From contig PLXW01000009.1 of assembly GCA_003151595.1 (NCBI GenBank), positions 1 to 56,972 on the forward strand: a stretch of DNA of 56,972 bases, read 5' to 3'. This DNA is from Myxococcales bacterium. GTDB lineage: Bacteria; Myxococcota; Polyangia; Polyangiales; Polyangiaceae. Below, one piece after another: positions 24,197-33,185 of the stretch. Numbering within the stretch: the first letter of the stretch is position 1; the number at the start of each line of letters is the position of its first letter. Under the pieces are notes generated by a model. It ran no database searches. It was given only the letters and a program-made list of their open reading frames with translations, and was not told where the DNA came from. Made by a program: the position numbers and the translations under genes.

Positions 24197-25135
24197 ATGC
24201 CGAACGACCCGAAACCCGCCGTCACGCGCCGCAACGCGATCGTCGCCGGCATCGTCGGCGCCGCAGGAATCGCGGCGGCGCTGAAGAACGGCGAAGCCGG
24301 AGCCACCCCGAAAGACGAGCACACGATGTCGACCCACAAGCGCATGCCGGCCATCTACCTCCCCCACGGCGGAGGGCCGTGGCCGTTCGTCGACGTGGGG
24401 TTCGGCGCGAAGAGCGAGCTCGACGCGCTCGCCGCGTACATCCGCTCGATTCGCCAGCTCCCGGCGACGCCACCAAAGGCGGTGCTCGTGGTCTCCGCGC
24501 ACTGGGAAGAGCCGCATCCCACGGTGATGACGAGCGAGCACCCGCCGATGCTCTACGACTATTACGGGTTCCCTCCCGAGTCGTACAAGATCACCTGGCC
24601 CGCGCCGGGGCACCCCGCGATCGCGGCGCGCGTGCGGCAGCTCCTCGACGGCGCCGGCTTCACGAGCGCGGCGAACGCGGAGCGCGGGTTCGATCACGGG
24701 ACGTTCGTGCCGCTCAAGCTCGCGTACCCGGAAGCGGACGTGCCGATCGTGCAGCTCTCGCTGAAGCAAGGGCTCGATCCCGCGGAGCACCTGGCGATGG
24801 GACGCGCCCTCGCGCCGCTGCGCGACGAAGGGGTGTTCATCGTGGGGAGCGGTCTGTCGTTCCACAACCTCCGCACCTTCGGCGCTCCCCAAGCGCGCCC
24901 GGTGGCCGAGGAGTTCGATCGCTGGTTGAGCGCGGTGGCGGTCGAAGCGCAGCCAGCGCGCGACGCGAAGCTCACGGCCTGGTCGCAGGCGCCGTCGGCG
25001 CGAGCGGCGCATCCGCGCGAAGAGCACCTGCTTCCGCTGATGGTCGTGGCCGGCGCTGCGGGCGCCGATCGCGGGACGGTCGCTTACGGCGGGACGCTCA
25101 ACGGCGTTCGGATCTCGGCGTACCACTACGGGTGA
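24197..25135 (+). CDS. DODA-type extradiol ring-cleavage dioxygenase
   Basis: 312 aa. LigB-fold family related to 4,5-DOPA dioxygenase: metal ligands are likely His57 (YLPHGGGP) and His102 (VSAHWEEPHP), with a third His in GSGLSFHNLR. Residues 1-40 form an unusual extension with TRRNAIVAG and a hydrophobic stretch, which resembles a weak Tat signal or membrane anchor. An internal start at residue 44 would give the normal-length cytoplasmic enzyme. It presumably opens catecholic rings using a non-heme metal; the substrate is unknown. Confidence 0.87.
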   Translation: MPNDPKPAVTRRNAIVAGIVGAAGIAAALKNGEAGATPKDEHTMSTHKRMPAIYLPHGGGPWPFVDVGFGAKSELDALAAYIRSIRQLPATPPKAVLVVSAHWEEPHPTVMTSEHPPMLYDYYGFPPESYKITWPAPGHPAIAARVRQLLDGAGFTSAANAERGFDHGTFVPLKLAYPEADVPIVQLSLKQGLDPAEHLAMGRALAPLRDEGVFIVGSGLSFHNLRTFGAPQARPVAEEFDRWLSAVAVEAQPARDAKLTAWSQAPSARAAHPREEHLLPLMVVAGAAGADRGTVAYGGTLNGVRISAYHYG

Positions 25136-25182
25136 GACGGCTCGCGCCTCTCGGAGGGCGTTTCGCAGAAATCCTCCGCGTC

Positions 25183-25300
25183 TCTCGCGCACCCTCACCC
25201 CCGGCCCCTCTCCCGCAAGGGGAGAGGGGAGGAGACAGTCGGACCATCTCCCCCTCTCCCCTTGCGGGAGAGGGGGCTGGGGGGTGAGGGTGCGCGAGGA
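25183..25300. repeat. Long inverted repeat, intergenic palindrome
   Basis: Left arm TCGCGCACCCTCACCCC.. with CCCCTCTCCCGCAAGGGGAG returns as its complement on the right (..GGGGTGAGGGTGCGCGA), with about 20 nt of unpaired centre. It lies between the convergent dioxygenase and thioesterase genes. Intergenic palindromes of this CCCCTCTCCC..GCAAGGGGAGAGG type recur in large GC-rich genomes. It could be a miniature mobile element or act as a bidirectional terminator; no transposase is present. Confidence 0.7.
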
Positions 25301-25319
25301 ATCGCTGAGGAACAACCTC

Positions 25320-26120
25320 TCACGCCAGCATCGCCAGCGACTGCTGATTGAGCGCGACGGGCACGTCTCCGCTCCACAGCTCGCGCATCTCCACGAAGTA
25401 CCCGCCGGCCTCGGCCACGACGCGCGCGCGGTAAAAGAGCGGCACGTTCGGATCGAGCGTGCTCGGGTCGCACAAGATCTCGGCGAGGAAGCTCACGGTC
25501 GCGATCGGACGCGGCGCCGACTCCATCGCGAACATCGCCGGCCAGTACGAGTCGAGCCGCCCGAGCAGCGACGCGGCGGTCACCCGCGTGAGCGGCACAC
25601 GCTCCTTGATCCAGCCCATCACCAGCGCGTCGGGCCCCGCGCGAAACGGGAGGCCGTGGGTCACGCGGTACTCGTAGTGCTGCGTGAACACCGGCCTCGT
25701 CGACGGCGGGAGCGGGGCTGTCTCGGTCTCTTCATAAGGGACGCGCACCGGAGGCTCGAGCACGAAGCGCGGCGCAGGCTTCACCTTGCGTGGTGCCGAG
25801 AGCACGCACGTGGCGTGCGCGACGACCGCGCCGTCTTGCTCCAGCGTGGCGGCGACGTTCGTCTGGTTGTTCCCGCGCCGGAGCACGCGCGTGACGATGC
25901 GCGACTCCTTCGCCAGCGCCGGGCCGCACAGGTCGCCCGTGAACGCTCGCGCCGCGCGCGTCGCGTCCGGCTCGCGCGACGCCATCGCGTCCATCAACGC
26001 ACCCAGCACGAGCCCGCCGAACGCGCCGCGCCCTTGCTGCCACCCGTCAGGCAACACGAAGCGGTGCTCGGTCTCGCTCACGCGCTCGAGCGCGATCGCC
26101 TTTTCGAAAGAGTCGGCCAT
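25320..26120 (-). CDS. Acyl-CoA thioesterase family protein (TesB-like double hot-dog)
   Basis: 266 aa, the length of double hot-dog thioesterases. The first hot-dog contains GWQQGRGAFGGLVLGALMDA and SRIVTRVLRRGNNQTNVAAT. The second has LLGRLDSYWPAMFAMESAPR and PVALNQQSLAMLA. Likely hydrolyses a medium- or long-chain acyl-CoA in the cytoplasm. It lies 19 nt downstream of the aldo/keto reductase gene on the same strand and may be co-transcribed with it. Confidence 0.83.
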   Translation of the reverse strand: MADSFEKAIALERVSETEHRFVLPDGWQQGRGAFGGLVLGALMDAMASREPDATRAARAFTGDLCGPALAKESRIVTRVLRRGNNQTNVAATLEQDGAVVAHATCVLSAPRKVKPAPRFVLEPPVRVPYEETETAPLPPSTRPVFTQHYEYRVTHGLPFRAGPDALVMGWIKERVPLTRVTAASLLGRLDSYWPAMFAMESAPRPIATVSFLAEILCDPSTLDPNVPLFYRARVVAEAGGYFVEMRELWSGDVPVALNQQSLAMLA

Positions 26121-26139
26121 CGCGTCTGCGCGCCGCCGA

Positions 26140-27174
26140 CTACTTCGCCGCCGGCACGCGCGGGTCGCGCGTGTTCTGCCATTCCACCATCCACCCCGGG
26201 TACTCCGTAGGGAGCGCGCTCGCCGTGTCGAGCGCGGCCACCTGCGCGGGCGAGAGCTTCACGTCGACCGCCGCGAGGTTGTCGGTGAGCTGCTCCTTGC
26301 TCTTCGCGCCGATGATGACGCTCGTGAGGAACGGCCGCGTGAGCAGCCACGCCAGCGCGATGCGGGCGACCGAGGCGTCGGTCTCTTTCGAAACCGCACG
26401 CAGCGCGTCGAGCACGGTCGGCAAGCGACCGCGATCGACCGGCGGGAAATCGAACGACGTCCGCCGCGCCCCCGCGGGCCCCGGCTTGTCGGGATCGAAC
26501 TTGCCGGACAGGAGCCCACCGGCGAGCGGACTCCACGGAAGGATCGCGAGCCCCTCGGCCGTCGCCAGCGGGACGATCTCGCGCTCGATGTCGCGCCCGG
26601 CGATCGAGTAGTAGACCTGCCCGCTCTGGAAGCGCGCGAGGCCGTTCGCGTCGGCGAACCCGATGGCCTTCATCGCCAGCCACGCCGGCAAGTTCGAGAA
26701 GCCGACGTACCGCGCCTTGCCGGAGCGGACGACCTCGTCGAGCGCGCGCACGGTCTCCTCGATCGGCGTGTCCTTGTCGACGCCGTGGATTTGATAGAGA
26801 TCGACGAAGTCGAGCTTGAGTCGCTTCAGGCTCGCGTCGATCGACGCGTGAATGTGCGAGCGCGAGAGCCCGACCTCGTTCGGCCCCGGCCCCGTACGTC
26901 CGCGCACCTTCGTGGCCACGATGACCTGCTCGCGCGGCCGCTTCAGCGACGCGAGCGCGCCGCCGACCAGGGTCTCGGACTCCCCTTCCGAGTACACGTC
27001 GGCGGTGTCGATGAAGTTCACGCCGGCGTCGAGCGCCGTGCCGATAGTCGACTCCACCTCGGCCGCACCGAGCTTGCCGACGACTTCCCAGAATCCCTTG
27101 CCGCCGAACGTCATCGTTCCGAGGCAGAGCTCGGAGACGTAGAGGCCTGTCCTGCCGAAGAGTCGATAGCGCAT
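26140..27174 (-). CDS. Aldo/keto reductase
   Basis: 344 aa from ATG 27174 (GGAGCGG upstream). The catalytic tetrad is complete: Asp56 and Tyr61 (FIDTADVYSEGE), Lys89 (VATKV) and His130 (YQIHGVD). The C-terminus has the NADPH-site motif SVIIGAKSKEQLTDNLAAV. It is a cytoplasmic NADPH-dependent oxidoreductase of the general-stress/YghZ-like group; the substrate is unknown. Followed closely by the thioesterase gene. Confidence 0.93.
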   Translation of the reverse strand: MRYRLFGRTGLYVSELCLGTMTFGGKGFWEVVGKLGAAEVESTIGTALDAGVNFIDTADVYSEGESETLVGGALASLKRPREQVIVATKVRGRTGPGPNEVGLSRSHIHASIDASLKRLKLDFVDLYQIHGVDKDTPIEETVRALDEVVRSGKARYVGFSNLPAWLAMKAIGFADANGLARFQSGQVYYSIAGRDIEREIVPLATAEGLAILPWSPLAGGLLSGKFDPDKPGPAGARRTSFDFPPVDRGRLPTVLDALRAVSKETDASVARIALAWLLTRPFLTSVIIGAKSKEQLTDNLAAVDVKLSPAQVAALDTASALPTEYPGWMVEWQNTRDPRVPAAK

Positions 27175-27239
27175 GGTCCGCTCCGTGGGTTCGGGTGTGG
27201 GAGGTCCGATGCCGGAGGCGGCGTTGCGTTGCGACCTGA

Positions 27240-27518
27240 CTAGTTGAGGAGCGTGCGCGGGCGCTTGTCGGGATCGACCTTCTCGAACGGATCGGCGACG
27301 CCGCTGGCGTTGGGATCGTCGGCGCTGGCGCGCGCGGTCTCGGCGTTCGCCGTGTACTGCTGGCGGCGCTTGTCGTCGGTCTCGCGCTCGGCGGCGCGGT
27401 CCCACTGGCGGGCGGCGTCGCGCCAAGCCTGCTCGCGCGCGGCGTCGTCCTTCGCGCTCTGCGCCTTCAGCTCGGCGGCCTCTGCTTTTGCGACGTGGGG
27501 GTTACGACCGAAGCTCAT
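27240..27518 (-). CDS. Small charged helical protein
   Basis: 92 aa (MSFGRNPHVAKAEAAELKAQ). Almost entirely alternating Ala/Lys/Arg/Asp/Glu, predicted as a long helix or coiled coil, ending FEKVDPDKRPRTLLN. Its ATG overlaps the stop of the ferritin-like gene (ATGA), so the two are translationally coupled. No motif recognised. Confidence 0.72.
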   Translation of the reverse strand: MSFGRNPHVAKAEAAELKAQSAKDDAAREQAWRDAARQWDRAAERETDDKRRQQYTANAETARASADDPNASGVADPFEKVDPDKRPRTLLN

Positions 27519-28357
27519 GATGCGTGTACCTCGGCGCGACCATACCGCACCGCGCGCGCCTTCGTCTCCGGTGGCGAGGCGATCACCGTCTCGAGAGGGC
27601 GCGGCTCACGAAGGAGCGCGCGGCAGGCCTCGACGCCCGACCACGCGCTGCGAACGCATCGCAAGGCGAGGTCGGCGCGGGTCACGCGCAGCTCGCGGAT
27701 CAACGAGGAGTGATCCACGACCAGCAGAGCGATCGCGCACGCCACGATCGCCGCATACCCCGCGCCGATGACGCCGCCGCGCAGCTGCGCCGCGACGCAT
27801 CCCCCCTCCACGCCTCCCCCCGTCGCGCGCGCCTCGATCACGCGCGCGAAGTACTCCGCTTGAAACGCGAGGTGCTCCCGCTCGTCGCGCGCCAGCGCCA
27901 GCGCCAGCCCGGCGACCGCCGGCACGTGCTCGGCGAGAAGCTCGTAGTAGGCGAGCCCGATGATCTCGGCGACGGCGATGGTCATCATCTTCGTCCGCAG
28001 CCCCATCAGCCTTCGCGCGCGACGAAAGAGCGCCTCGCTGTAGTGCCGCTCGGGCAGCGTCGCCCCCAGCGCCGCGAGCGCCCCCGCGAGCCCGCGCGCG
28101 TGCCGCCCCTCTTCGCGCACGTAGAGCACGATGCTCTCACACATCAAAGCGTCGAGCGCGGGATCCCCCGAGCGCGCCGCTTCGTGCGCGATGCGCCCTT
28201 CGCCCGTCTCGCCCAGATAGAAGCGCCCGAGCGATCGCACGAGCGCCTCTCTCAGCGCCGGTGCGATCGCCTCAGCCTCGCTCGCATCGACCGGCGGCGG
28301 CGGACGATCCGCGTTCCCACGAAAGTACGCGAGCCACTCGGCGCTTCGCTTCCTCAT
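27515..28357 (-). CDS. Ferritin-like di-iron protein, possibly membrane-associated
   Basis: 280 aa. Helical, with two Glu-rich metal motifs typical of ferritin-like four-helix bundles: CESIVLYVREEGRHARGL (EExxRH) and ALARDEREHLAFQAE (DExxEH). A hydrophobic helix near residues 197-215 (IGAGYAAIVACAIALLVV) suggests membrane contact. It could be an oxidase or hydroxylase with a di-iron centre; no substrate can be inferred. The gene downstream overlaps it by ATGA. Confidence 0.7.
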   Translation of the reverse strand: MRKRSAEWLAYFRGNADRPPPPVDASEAEAIAPALREALVRSLGRFYLGETGEGRIAHEAARSGDPALDALMCESIVLYVREEGRHARGLAGALAALGATLPERHYSEALFRRARRLMGLRTKMMTIAVAEIIGLAYYELLAEHVPAVAGLALALARDEREHLAFQAEYFARVIEARATGGGVEGGCVAAQLRGGVIGAGYAAIVACAIALLVVDHSSLIRELRVTRADLALRCVRSAWSGVEACRALLREPRPLETVIASPPETKARAVRYGRAEVHAS

Positions 28358-28421
28358 GCCGAATCAACGTGACGCCGAGGCGCGGCGTATCGATCGCCGT
28401 CACGTCTTCACGCGCGACGCG

Positions 28422-29129
28422 TCACGGGCACCCGTCGACTCCGCACGCCGCGCCTTCGTCGCTCGCGCTCTCCGCGATCGCCGGCCTCTCCTCCCACGCC
28501 TTCTCGAGCACCCTCCGCAACGTCTCGGCCGGCTGCGCGCCCGACACGCCGTAACGGCCGATGACGAAGAACGGCACGCCGTTGATCCCGAGCGCGCGCG
28601 CCTCGTCTTCGTCGGCGCGAACGTCGTTCGCGTAGGCGTCGCCCGCGAGCACGGCGCGCGCTTCGTCGGCGTCGATGCCGGCTTCGCCCGCGAGTCGCGC
28701 GAGCACCTCGACGTCGCCGATCGCTTCCCCCTCCGTGAGGTACGCGCGGAGCAATCGCTCCTTCATCGCGTCTTGCACGCCGCGCTCGCCCGCCAGGTGA
28801 ATCAAGCGATGCGCGTCGAACGTGTTGCCGGGGCGCAGGCGATCGAAGCGGAAGTCGAGCCCGTCTTTCGCGGCGAGATCGGTGAGGTGTCGCGTCCGCT
28901 CCTCGGCCTCCGCGACGGTCATCCCGTATTTGCGCGCTACGCGCTCGGCGTGCGAGACGCCCGTGGGCTGAGTACGCGGCGCCGACGGATCGAGCTCGAA
29001 CGCGCGCCAGACGATCTCGACGTCGTCGCGGTGCGCGAACGTCGCCAGCGCGGACTCGAGGCGGCGCTTGCCGACGTAGCACCACGGGCACGCGATGTCG
29101 GACCAGATGTCGATGCGGAGCTTCTTCAT
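28422..29129 (-). CDS. DsbA family oxidoreductase, FrnE-like
   Basis: 235 aa from ATG 29129 with GGGAGGAAA directly upstream. Active site CPWC (Cys14, Cys17; DIACPWCYVGKRRLES), a helical insert and the cis-Pro loop GVPFFVIGRYGVSGAQPA. No signal peptide, so a cytoplasmic thiol oxidoreductase or 2-hydroxychromene-isomerase-like protein. A distinctive C-terminus adds two more cysteines (ACGVDGCP). Confidence 0.92.
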   Translation of the reverse strand: MKKLRIDIWSDIACPWCYVGKRRLESALATFAHRDDVEIVWRAFELDPSAPRTQPTGVSHAERVARKYGMTVAEAEERTRHLTDLAAKDGLDFRFDRLRPGNTFDAHRLIHLAGERGVQDAMKERLLRAYLTEGEAIGDVEVLARLAGEAGIDADEARAVLAGDAYANDVRADEDEARALGINGVPFFVIGRYGVSGAQPAETLRRVLEKAWEERPAIAESASDEGAACGVDGCP

Positions 29130-29214
29130 TTTCCTCCCCCCGCAACTTAAGGCGCCCTGCGCCGACGGCAACCGCTGCTATCTTCGGGCGCTCAACGAAG
29201 CGGGGGGACCGACG

Positions 29215-30843
29215 ATGCGAACGATCACGACGGCTCGAATGGGGCGGCAATCACGGGTCGGAATCGTGGTGGTCTTGACCACGCTCGGCGCGGCCGGCGC
29301 GCTCGCCTCCGGATGCACGAGCGACGACAACGCCGCGCCCGGCGGAAGCGACGCGGGATCGAGCTCCGAGACCGGCGTGAACATCGACGCCCCCATCGCC
29401 ATCTTCCCCGGCGACAGCGGCGCGGCCGATGCGGCCGACGCGACGATCCCCGACGGCGGCCAGAACGAAGCGGGCGGAAACGGCGACGACGCCGGCGGCG
29501 ACTCCGGCCTCGACTCCGGCCTCGACTCCGGCCCCGACTCCGGCCTCGACTCCGGCCTCGACGCGAACCCGCTCCTCGACGGCGGGAGCGACACGGGCGT
29601 CGACAGCGGCGAAGACGCGGGAAGCACGCCCCTCCCCGACGCCAAGCTCGTGCTCGTTCACGCCGCGCCCGGCCTCGGTCCGGTGCGTCTGTGCTTCGGC
29701 GTATCCGTCGGCGGGAACGCCAACACGGTCGCGAACATCCCCGCTCTCCCCGATGGCCCGTCGGCTCCCCCGTACGCGCCCCCTCCCACGGGGACGGGCG
29801 GAACGGTCGCGCAGGGAACACCGGGCTTCTACCCGGGGACGATCAGCGCGATCCCGGACATCACGAGCCTGGAGAACCTCGCGCTCGCTCCGTTCCTGAT
29901 CGACGCCACGCAGATCGCGAGCAACACGGTCGACGGCGGACCCGATGGCGGCGTCGAGCTCGGCTGCCCGCAGCTGATCGGATCGCACGGCGCCGGACCG
30001 AGCGACTCGCCTGTCGCCGGCATTCTCGATCCGAGCGCGTTCTGGCAGCTGGCGACGATCCCCGCGCACACGCTGCACGACGGGAGCACCTATCTCCTGA
30101 GCATCACGGGTTGCGTCGGCGGATTCACGCCGTCCCTCTACGAGACGGGAGAGAGCATCACGGCGCAACAGGTGTGTGGCACCGACTTCCCAGGCGACGG
30201 CGGCGCCAACGTCGCCCTGGGCGTCACGATGCTCGATACGACGACGCCCGTCACGGGCGGAAACATGGGCGTGCAGTTCGCGCATCGATCGACCGCGCTC
30301 GAAGGGGCGAAGGAGTCCTTCAACGAAGGAGAGGCGGTCTCCCAGCACCCGCCCGCGAGCAACGGCGTCCTCCCGGGCTTCATCATCGTGGGCATCGACG
30401 ACGCCGGACCGACGAGCAACTTCGTCCAGCTGGCGGCGGCGCCGGTGACGACGAGCGGCACGCAGATCACGCCGATTCAACTCACGACGGTCCTCGACGT
30501 GACGACCACGGCCGTCGCCGGCCTCACGTTCCCCGGCTCGCAACCCGACGGCGGCCCGAGCCTCCTGCCGTACCCCGGCTCGCAGACCGGCGCGGGCGAT
30601 CTCATCGCCTTGTCGATGAACGTGACCTCGGCGCTCTCCAACGTCGGCGCGTCCACCACGCAGACGCCGGGCGGATTCGGCCACGGGCACGCCTACACGG
30701 TGGTGCTCCTCGGCATCAACGACCCGACCCTCCCGCAGCTCGCCGACCCGAGCGGCGACGGCGGCGTGAACCCTGCGTACGACGGGCGCGCGTTGCACTT
30801 CGTCGCGTTCCCGAACCAGTTCACGCCGCTCGTTCTCCAGTAG
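29215..30843 (+). CDS. Surface lipoprotein with Asp/Ser repeat linker
   Basis: 542 aa from ATG 29215. Signal ending LASGC (lipobox-like), then an acidic low-complexity linker that contains five 4-residue DSGL/DSGP repeats. The main domain begins AKLVLVHAAPGLGPVRLCFG, reminiscent of DUF4397-type modules, with later beta-rich segments (HAYTVVLLGINDPTLPQLAD). Probably displayed on the outer membrane. Function unknown. Confidence 0.78.
   Translation: MRTITTARMGRQSRVGIVVVLTTLGAAGALASGCTSDDNAAPGGSDAGSSSETGVNIDAPIAIFPGDSGAADAADATIPDGGQNEAGGNGDDAGGDSGLDSGLDSGPDSGLDSGLDANPLLDGGSDTGVDSGEDAGSTPLPDAKLVLVHAAPGLGPVRLCFGVSVGGNANTVANIPALPDGPSAPPYAPPPTGTGGTVAQGTPGFYPGTISAIPDITSLENLALAPFLIDATQIASNTVDGGPDGGVELGCPQLIGSHGAGPSDSPVAGILDPSAFWQLATIPAHTLHDGSTYLLSITGCVGGFTPSLYETGESITAQQVCGTDFPGDGGANVALGVTMLDTTTPVTGGNMGVQFAHRSTALEGAKESFNEGEAVSQHPPASNGVLPGFIIVGIDDAGPTSNFVQLAAAPVTTSGTQITPIQLTTVLDVTTTAVAGLTFPGSQPDGGPSLLPYPGSQTGAGDLIALSMNVTSALSNVGASTTQTPGGFGHGHAYTVVLLGINDPTLPQLADPSGDGGVNPAYDGRALHFVAFPNQFTPLVLQ
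29500..29559 (+). repeat. Five tandem 12-bp repeats
   Basis: Unit GACTCCGGCCTC (one copy with CCCC) repeated five times in frame, encoding DSGL/DSGP in the lipoprotein linker. Confidence 0.85.
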
Positions 30844-30861
30844 CGCATCGCGCTCGGCGAC

Positions 30862-31764
30862 TCAGCGCTTCGAAGAACGACGACGCGCGGCAGCGAGCGC
30901 GAGCGCGAACACCGCACCAAGCGCGGCGAGCGGTCCGCCCGGCGCGGGGCCCGGCGAGGACGAGCACTTGGACTTCACGGTGGTCGTCTCCGAACCCGAA
31001 CAGGTGTTGCCGGTGCAAGACCCGCTGCCGGTCGAGGTGACCGAGACTTCGATTTTCGTGGTGAGGACCGCGTTCAGGGCGTCGACGCAGTTCGTGAGGT
31101 TGCTCCCGACGTCGACGAAGTTGCCGTCGCAGAAGAGCGCGCCGGTGGGCTGGGTGCACTGCGTCTTGCACGTGGCCTCGAAGTCGCTCTTGCACTGCGT
31201 GTAGCTCGATCCCTGGCAGCTGATCTGACAGTCGACGTTCGCCTGCGCCGTGCAGCTCGCCGCGCAGCTGGTGTCGCACTTCGTGCTGCAGTCGACGGTC
31301 GGCGCGATCGTCGTGCACTTCGTGTCGCAATGGTCGCTGCAGCACGCGCCGCACGACGCTTCGCAGTCGGTGGAGTTGCCATTCGTCGTACAGCTCGCGC
31401 TGCAGCCCGACTTGCAGCGGGCGCTGCAGTCGGTGGAGCAGGTCGTCGAGCCGGGGTTCGCCGTGCAGGTGGTGGTGCAATCGTTGACGCAGCTCGCGGT
31501 ACACGTGTCCGAGGCGGTGGCGTTGCACTGCGCGTTGCACGACAGTTCGAGCTTGGCGGCGCAGCACGTCTCGAAGCTGGCGGGCGCGCACTGGGTGGTG
31601 CACTCGCTCGGCGTCGTGATCAGCTTGCAGCTCGCGCTCGCAGTGACGTCGATATCACCGCAAGCGGAGATTCCGGCGTGGGCCATCCGCGGCGCGACCG
31701 TGAGGGCAGCGAAGCTGAGGGCGAGGATCGATACGGGTCGGAGGATGGTGTGAGCTCGGTTCAT
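30862..31764 (-). CDS. Secreted Cys-rich protein with sorting-like C-terminus
   Basis: 300 aa from ATG 31764. Signal peptide ends RMAHAG. The mature region has roughly 37 cysteines, mostly spaced CxxxC (for example CSTDCSARCKSGCSASC), with Ser/Thr between, so a dense disulfide or metal-binding rod is likely. The C-terminus has PGPAPGG, a hydrophobic helix and RRRSSKR, resembling a MYXO-CTERM-type tail. Probably a surface structural protein. A metal-binding role cannot be excluded, given the nickel locus that follows about 200 nt away. Confidence 0.8.
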   Translation of the reverse strand: MNRAHTILRPVSILALSFAALTVAPRMAHAGISACGDIDVTASASCKLITTPSECTTQCAPASFETCCAAKLELSCNAQCNATASDTCTASCVNDCTTTCTANPGSTTCSTDCSARCKSGCSASCTTNGNSTDCEASCGACCSDHCDTKCTTIAPTVDCSTKCDTSCAASCTAQANVDCQISCQGSSYTQCKSDFEATCKTQCTQPTGALFCDGNFVDVGSNLTNCVDALNAVLTTKIEVSVTSTGSGSCTGNTCSGSETTTVKSKCSSSPGPAPGGPLAALGAVFALALAAARRRSSKR

Positions 31765-31967
31765 GCGCGCACTCCAAAGCAACGACCGAACCATCGACGC
31801 GCGCGCCGATCATTCGTGGTCGATCGAGTGGACTGGCGCGCCGATCGTGAGTAACGCGCGACGCCTCGGCGTGCGCTAGCGGTCGACTCATTTGCGCCGC
31901 ACCCCTAGCGGGCACGCCACGCAACATTGCGTCTCGGGCAAGCGACGCCCTAGTAGACTCTGCCACG

Positions 31968-32477
31968 ATGAAACCGGATCTCGTGCGTTTCGGCGTGGCG
32001 ATGGAGCCGCGGCTCCTCGAGCAGATCGACTACCTCGCGGCGCAACGCGGCAGCAATCGCTCCGAGCTGCTACGCGACCTGGCGCGCGCCGAGGTCGTGC
32101 GAAGCCTCGTGCAAAAGCGCGTCCCGGCGGTCGCGGCGATCACGATCGTCTACGACCATCACGTGCGCGAGCTCACCGAGCGCCTCACGACGATCCAGCA
32201 CGAGCTCGAAGACCGCGTTCGTTCGACGATGCACGTGCACCTCGATCACGATCACTGCCTCGAAGTCATCATCATGCGCGGCCGCTCCGACGAGCTGAAA
32301 GCGGCGGCCGACAAGCTCCTGGGCACCCGCGGCGTGACGCACGGCGGGGTGGAGATCATCGCCGAGTCGGCGATGAGCGAGCGCGCGGGCCACGATCACG
32401 CGCACGGCGATCACGATCATCCCCACCCGCATCCTCACAAGCCGGCACCCGCGAAGCGCAAACGCCGCGCGCGCTAG
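31968..32477 (+). CDS. nikR: Nickel-responsive regulator NikR
   Basis: 169 aa. An N-terminal ribbon-helix-helix (LVRFGVAMEPRLLEQIDYLA) is followed by the ACT-like metal domain. All four high-affinity nickel ligands known from E. coli NikR are present with identical spacing: His78, His89, His91 and Cys97 (HVHLDHDHC). A C-terminal His/Asp-rich extension (HDHAHGDHDHPHPHPHK) may bind extra metal. It should repress nickel-uptake genes when nickel is bound. It converges on the permease gene with 13 nt between them. Confidence 0.95.
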   Translation: MKPDLVRFGVAMEPRLLEQIDYLAAQRGSNRSELLRDLARAEVVRSLVQKRVPAVAAITIVYDHHVRELTERLTTIQHELEDRVRSTMHVHLDHDHCLEVIIMRGRSDELKAAADKLLGTRGVTHGGVEIIAESAMSERAGHDHAHGDHDHPHPHPHKPAPAKRKRRAR

Positions 32478-32490
32478 TCACGCGCCCTGG

Positions 32491-33177
32491 TCACCCTGGC
32501 GTCCAGTGCGGCGTCGCGGAGAACAGGCCGCCCACGATGCCGATCCGGTACGCGAGAAAGAGCCCCAGCCCGATACTCGCGAGCGACGTCGCCAGCACCA
32601 TGCACCGATTGGCGCGAGCGAAGCGATCGGCGGCGACGGCGAACGGCAAGGCGATCATCGTCGTGACCAGCGCCATGCCCAGGATCGTGCCTGCGCCGAA
32701 GACGAGCAGATAGAGCAGCGCCCATCGCGGATCGTGGATCGTGGTGAGCACGAGGAGCGACACCGCCGCCGACCCTGCGAGCCCGTGCACGACGCCGACG
32801 AAGAGCGAGCGCGCGAGCTGCGTCGCGTGGACGATCGGCTTCCGCTCCGAGTCATGGCGGTGCGCGACGGCTTCGATCCGCTTCGCAGCGCCAGCGAGAT
32901 TCATCGCTCCGAGCACCACGAGCATGACGGCGACCGCGAGCTCCATGCCGAGCCCGAGCCGCGGCGGAATGACGACGCGGAAGAGAATGATCGCGCCGCC
33001 GACGAGCAGGATCGTGACCGTATGCCCGAGGCCCCACATCGCGCCCACGAGCCCCGCGGCGCGCACGCTCCGCTGCCGGCTCACGATCGTCGTCACGGCC
33101 ACGATGTGATCGGGATCGGTCGCGTGCCGCATTCCCAGCACGAAGCCCAGGACGAGAATGGCGACGAGCGAAGCCAT
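32491..33177 (-). CDS. NiCoT/UreH-type nickel permease
   Basis: 228 aa from ATG 33177. Six or seven hydrophobic helices; helix I carries the nickel signature HATDPDH (His18-x4-Asp-His24), and later helices show GLGHTVTILLVGG and GVVHGLAGSAAVSLLVL. A His-containing loop (HRHDSERKP) is cytoplasmic. It should carry Ni2+ across the inner membrane. It lies 8 nt downstream of the TonB-dependent receptor gene, forming an outer-to-inner membrane nickel route under NikR control. Confidence 0.9.
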   Translation of the reverse strand: MASLVAILVLGFVLGMRHATDPDHIVAVTTIVSRQRSVRAAGLVGAMWGLGHTVTILLVGGAIILFRVVIPPRLGLGMELAVAVMLVVLGAMNLAGAAKRIEAVAHRHDSERKPIVHATQLARSLFVGVVHGLAGSAAVSLLVLTTIHDPRWALLYLLVFGAGTILGMALVTTMIALPFAVAADRFARANRCMVLATSLASIGLGLFLAYRIGIVGGLFSATPHWTPG

Positions 33178-33185
33178 CGCGCCGT

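Noticed and set aside
31765..31967. Second NikR operator upstream of nikR
   Set aside because: No dyad with N16 spacing resembling ATAGCA/TGCTAT was found in this 203-nt gap.
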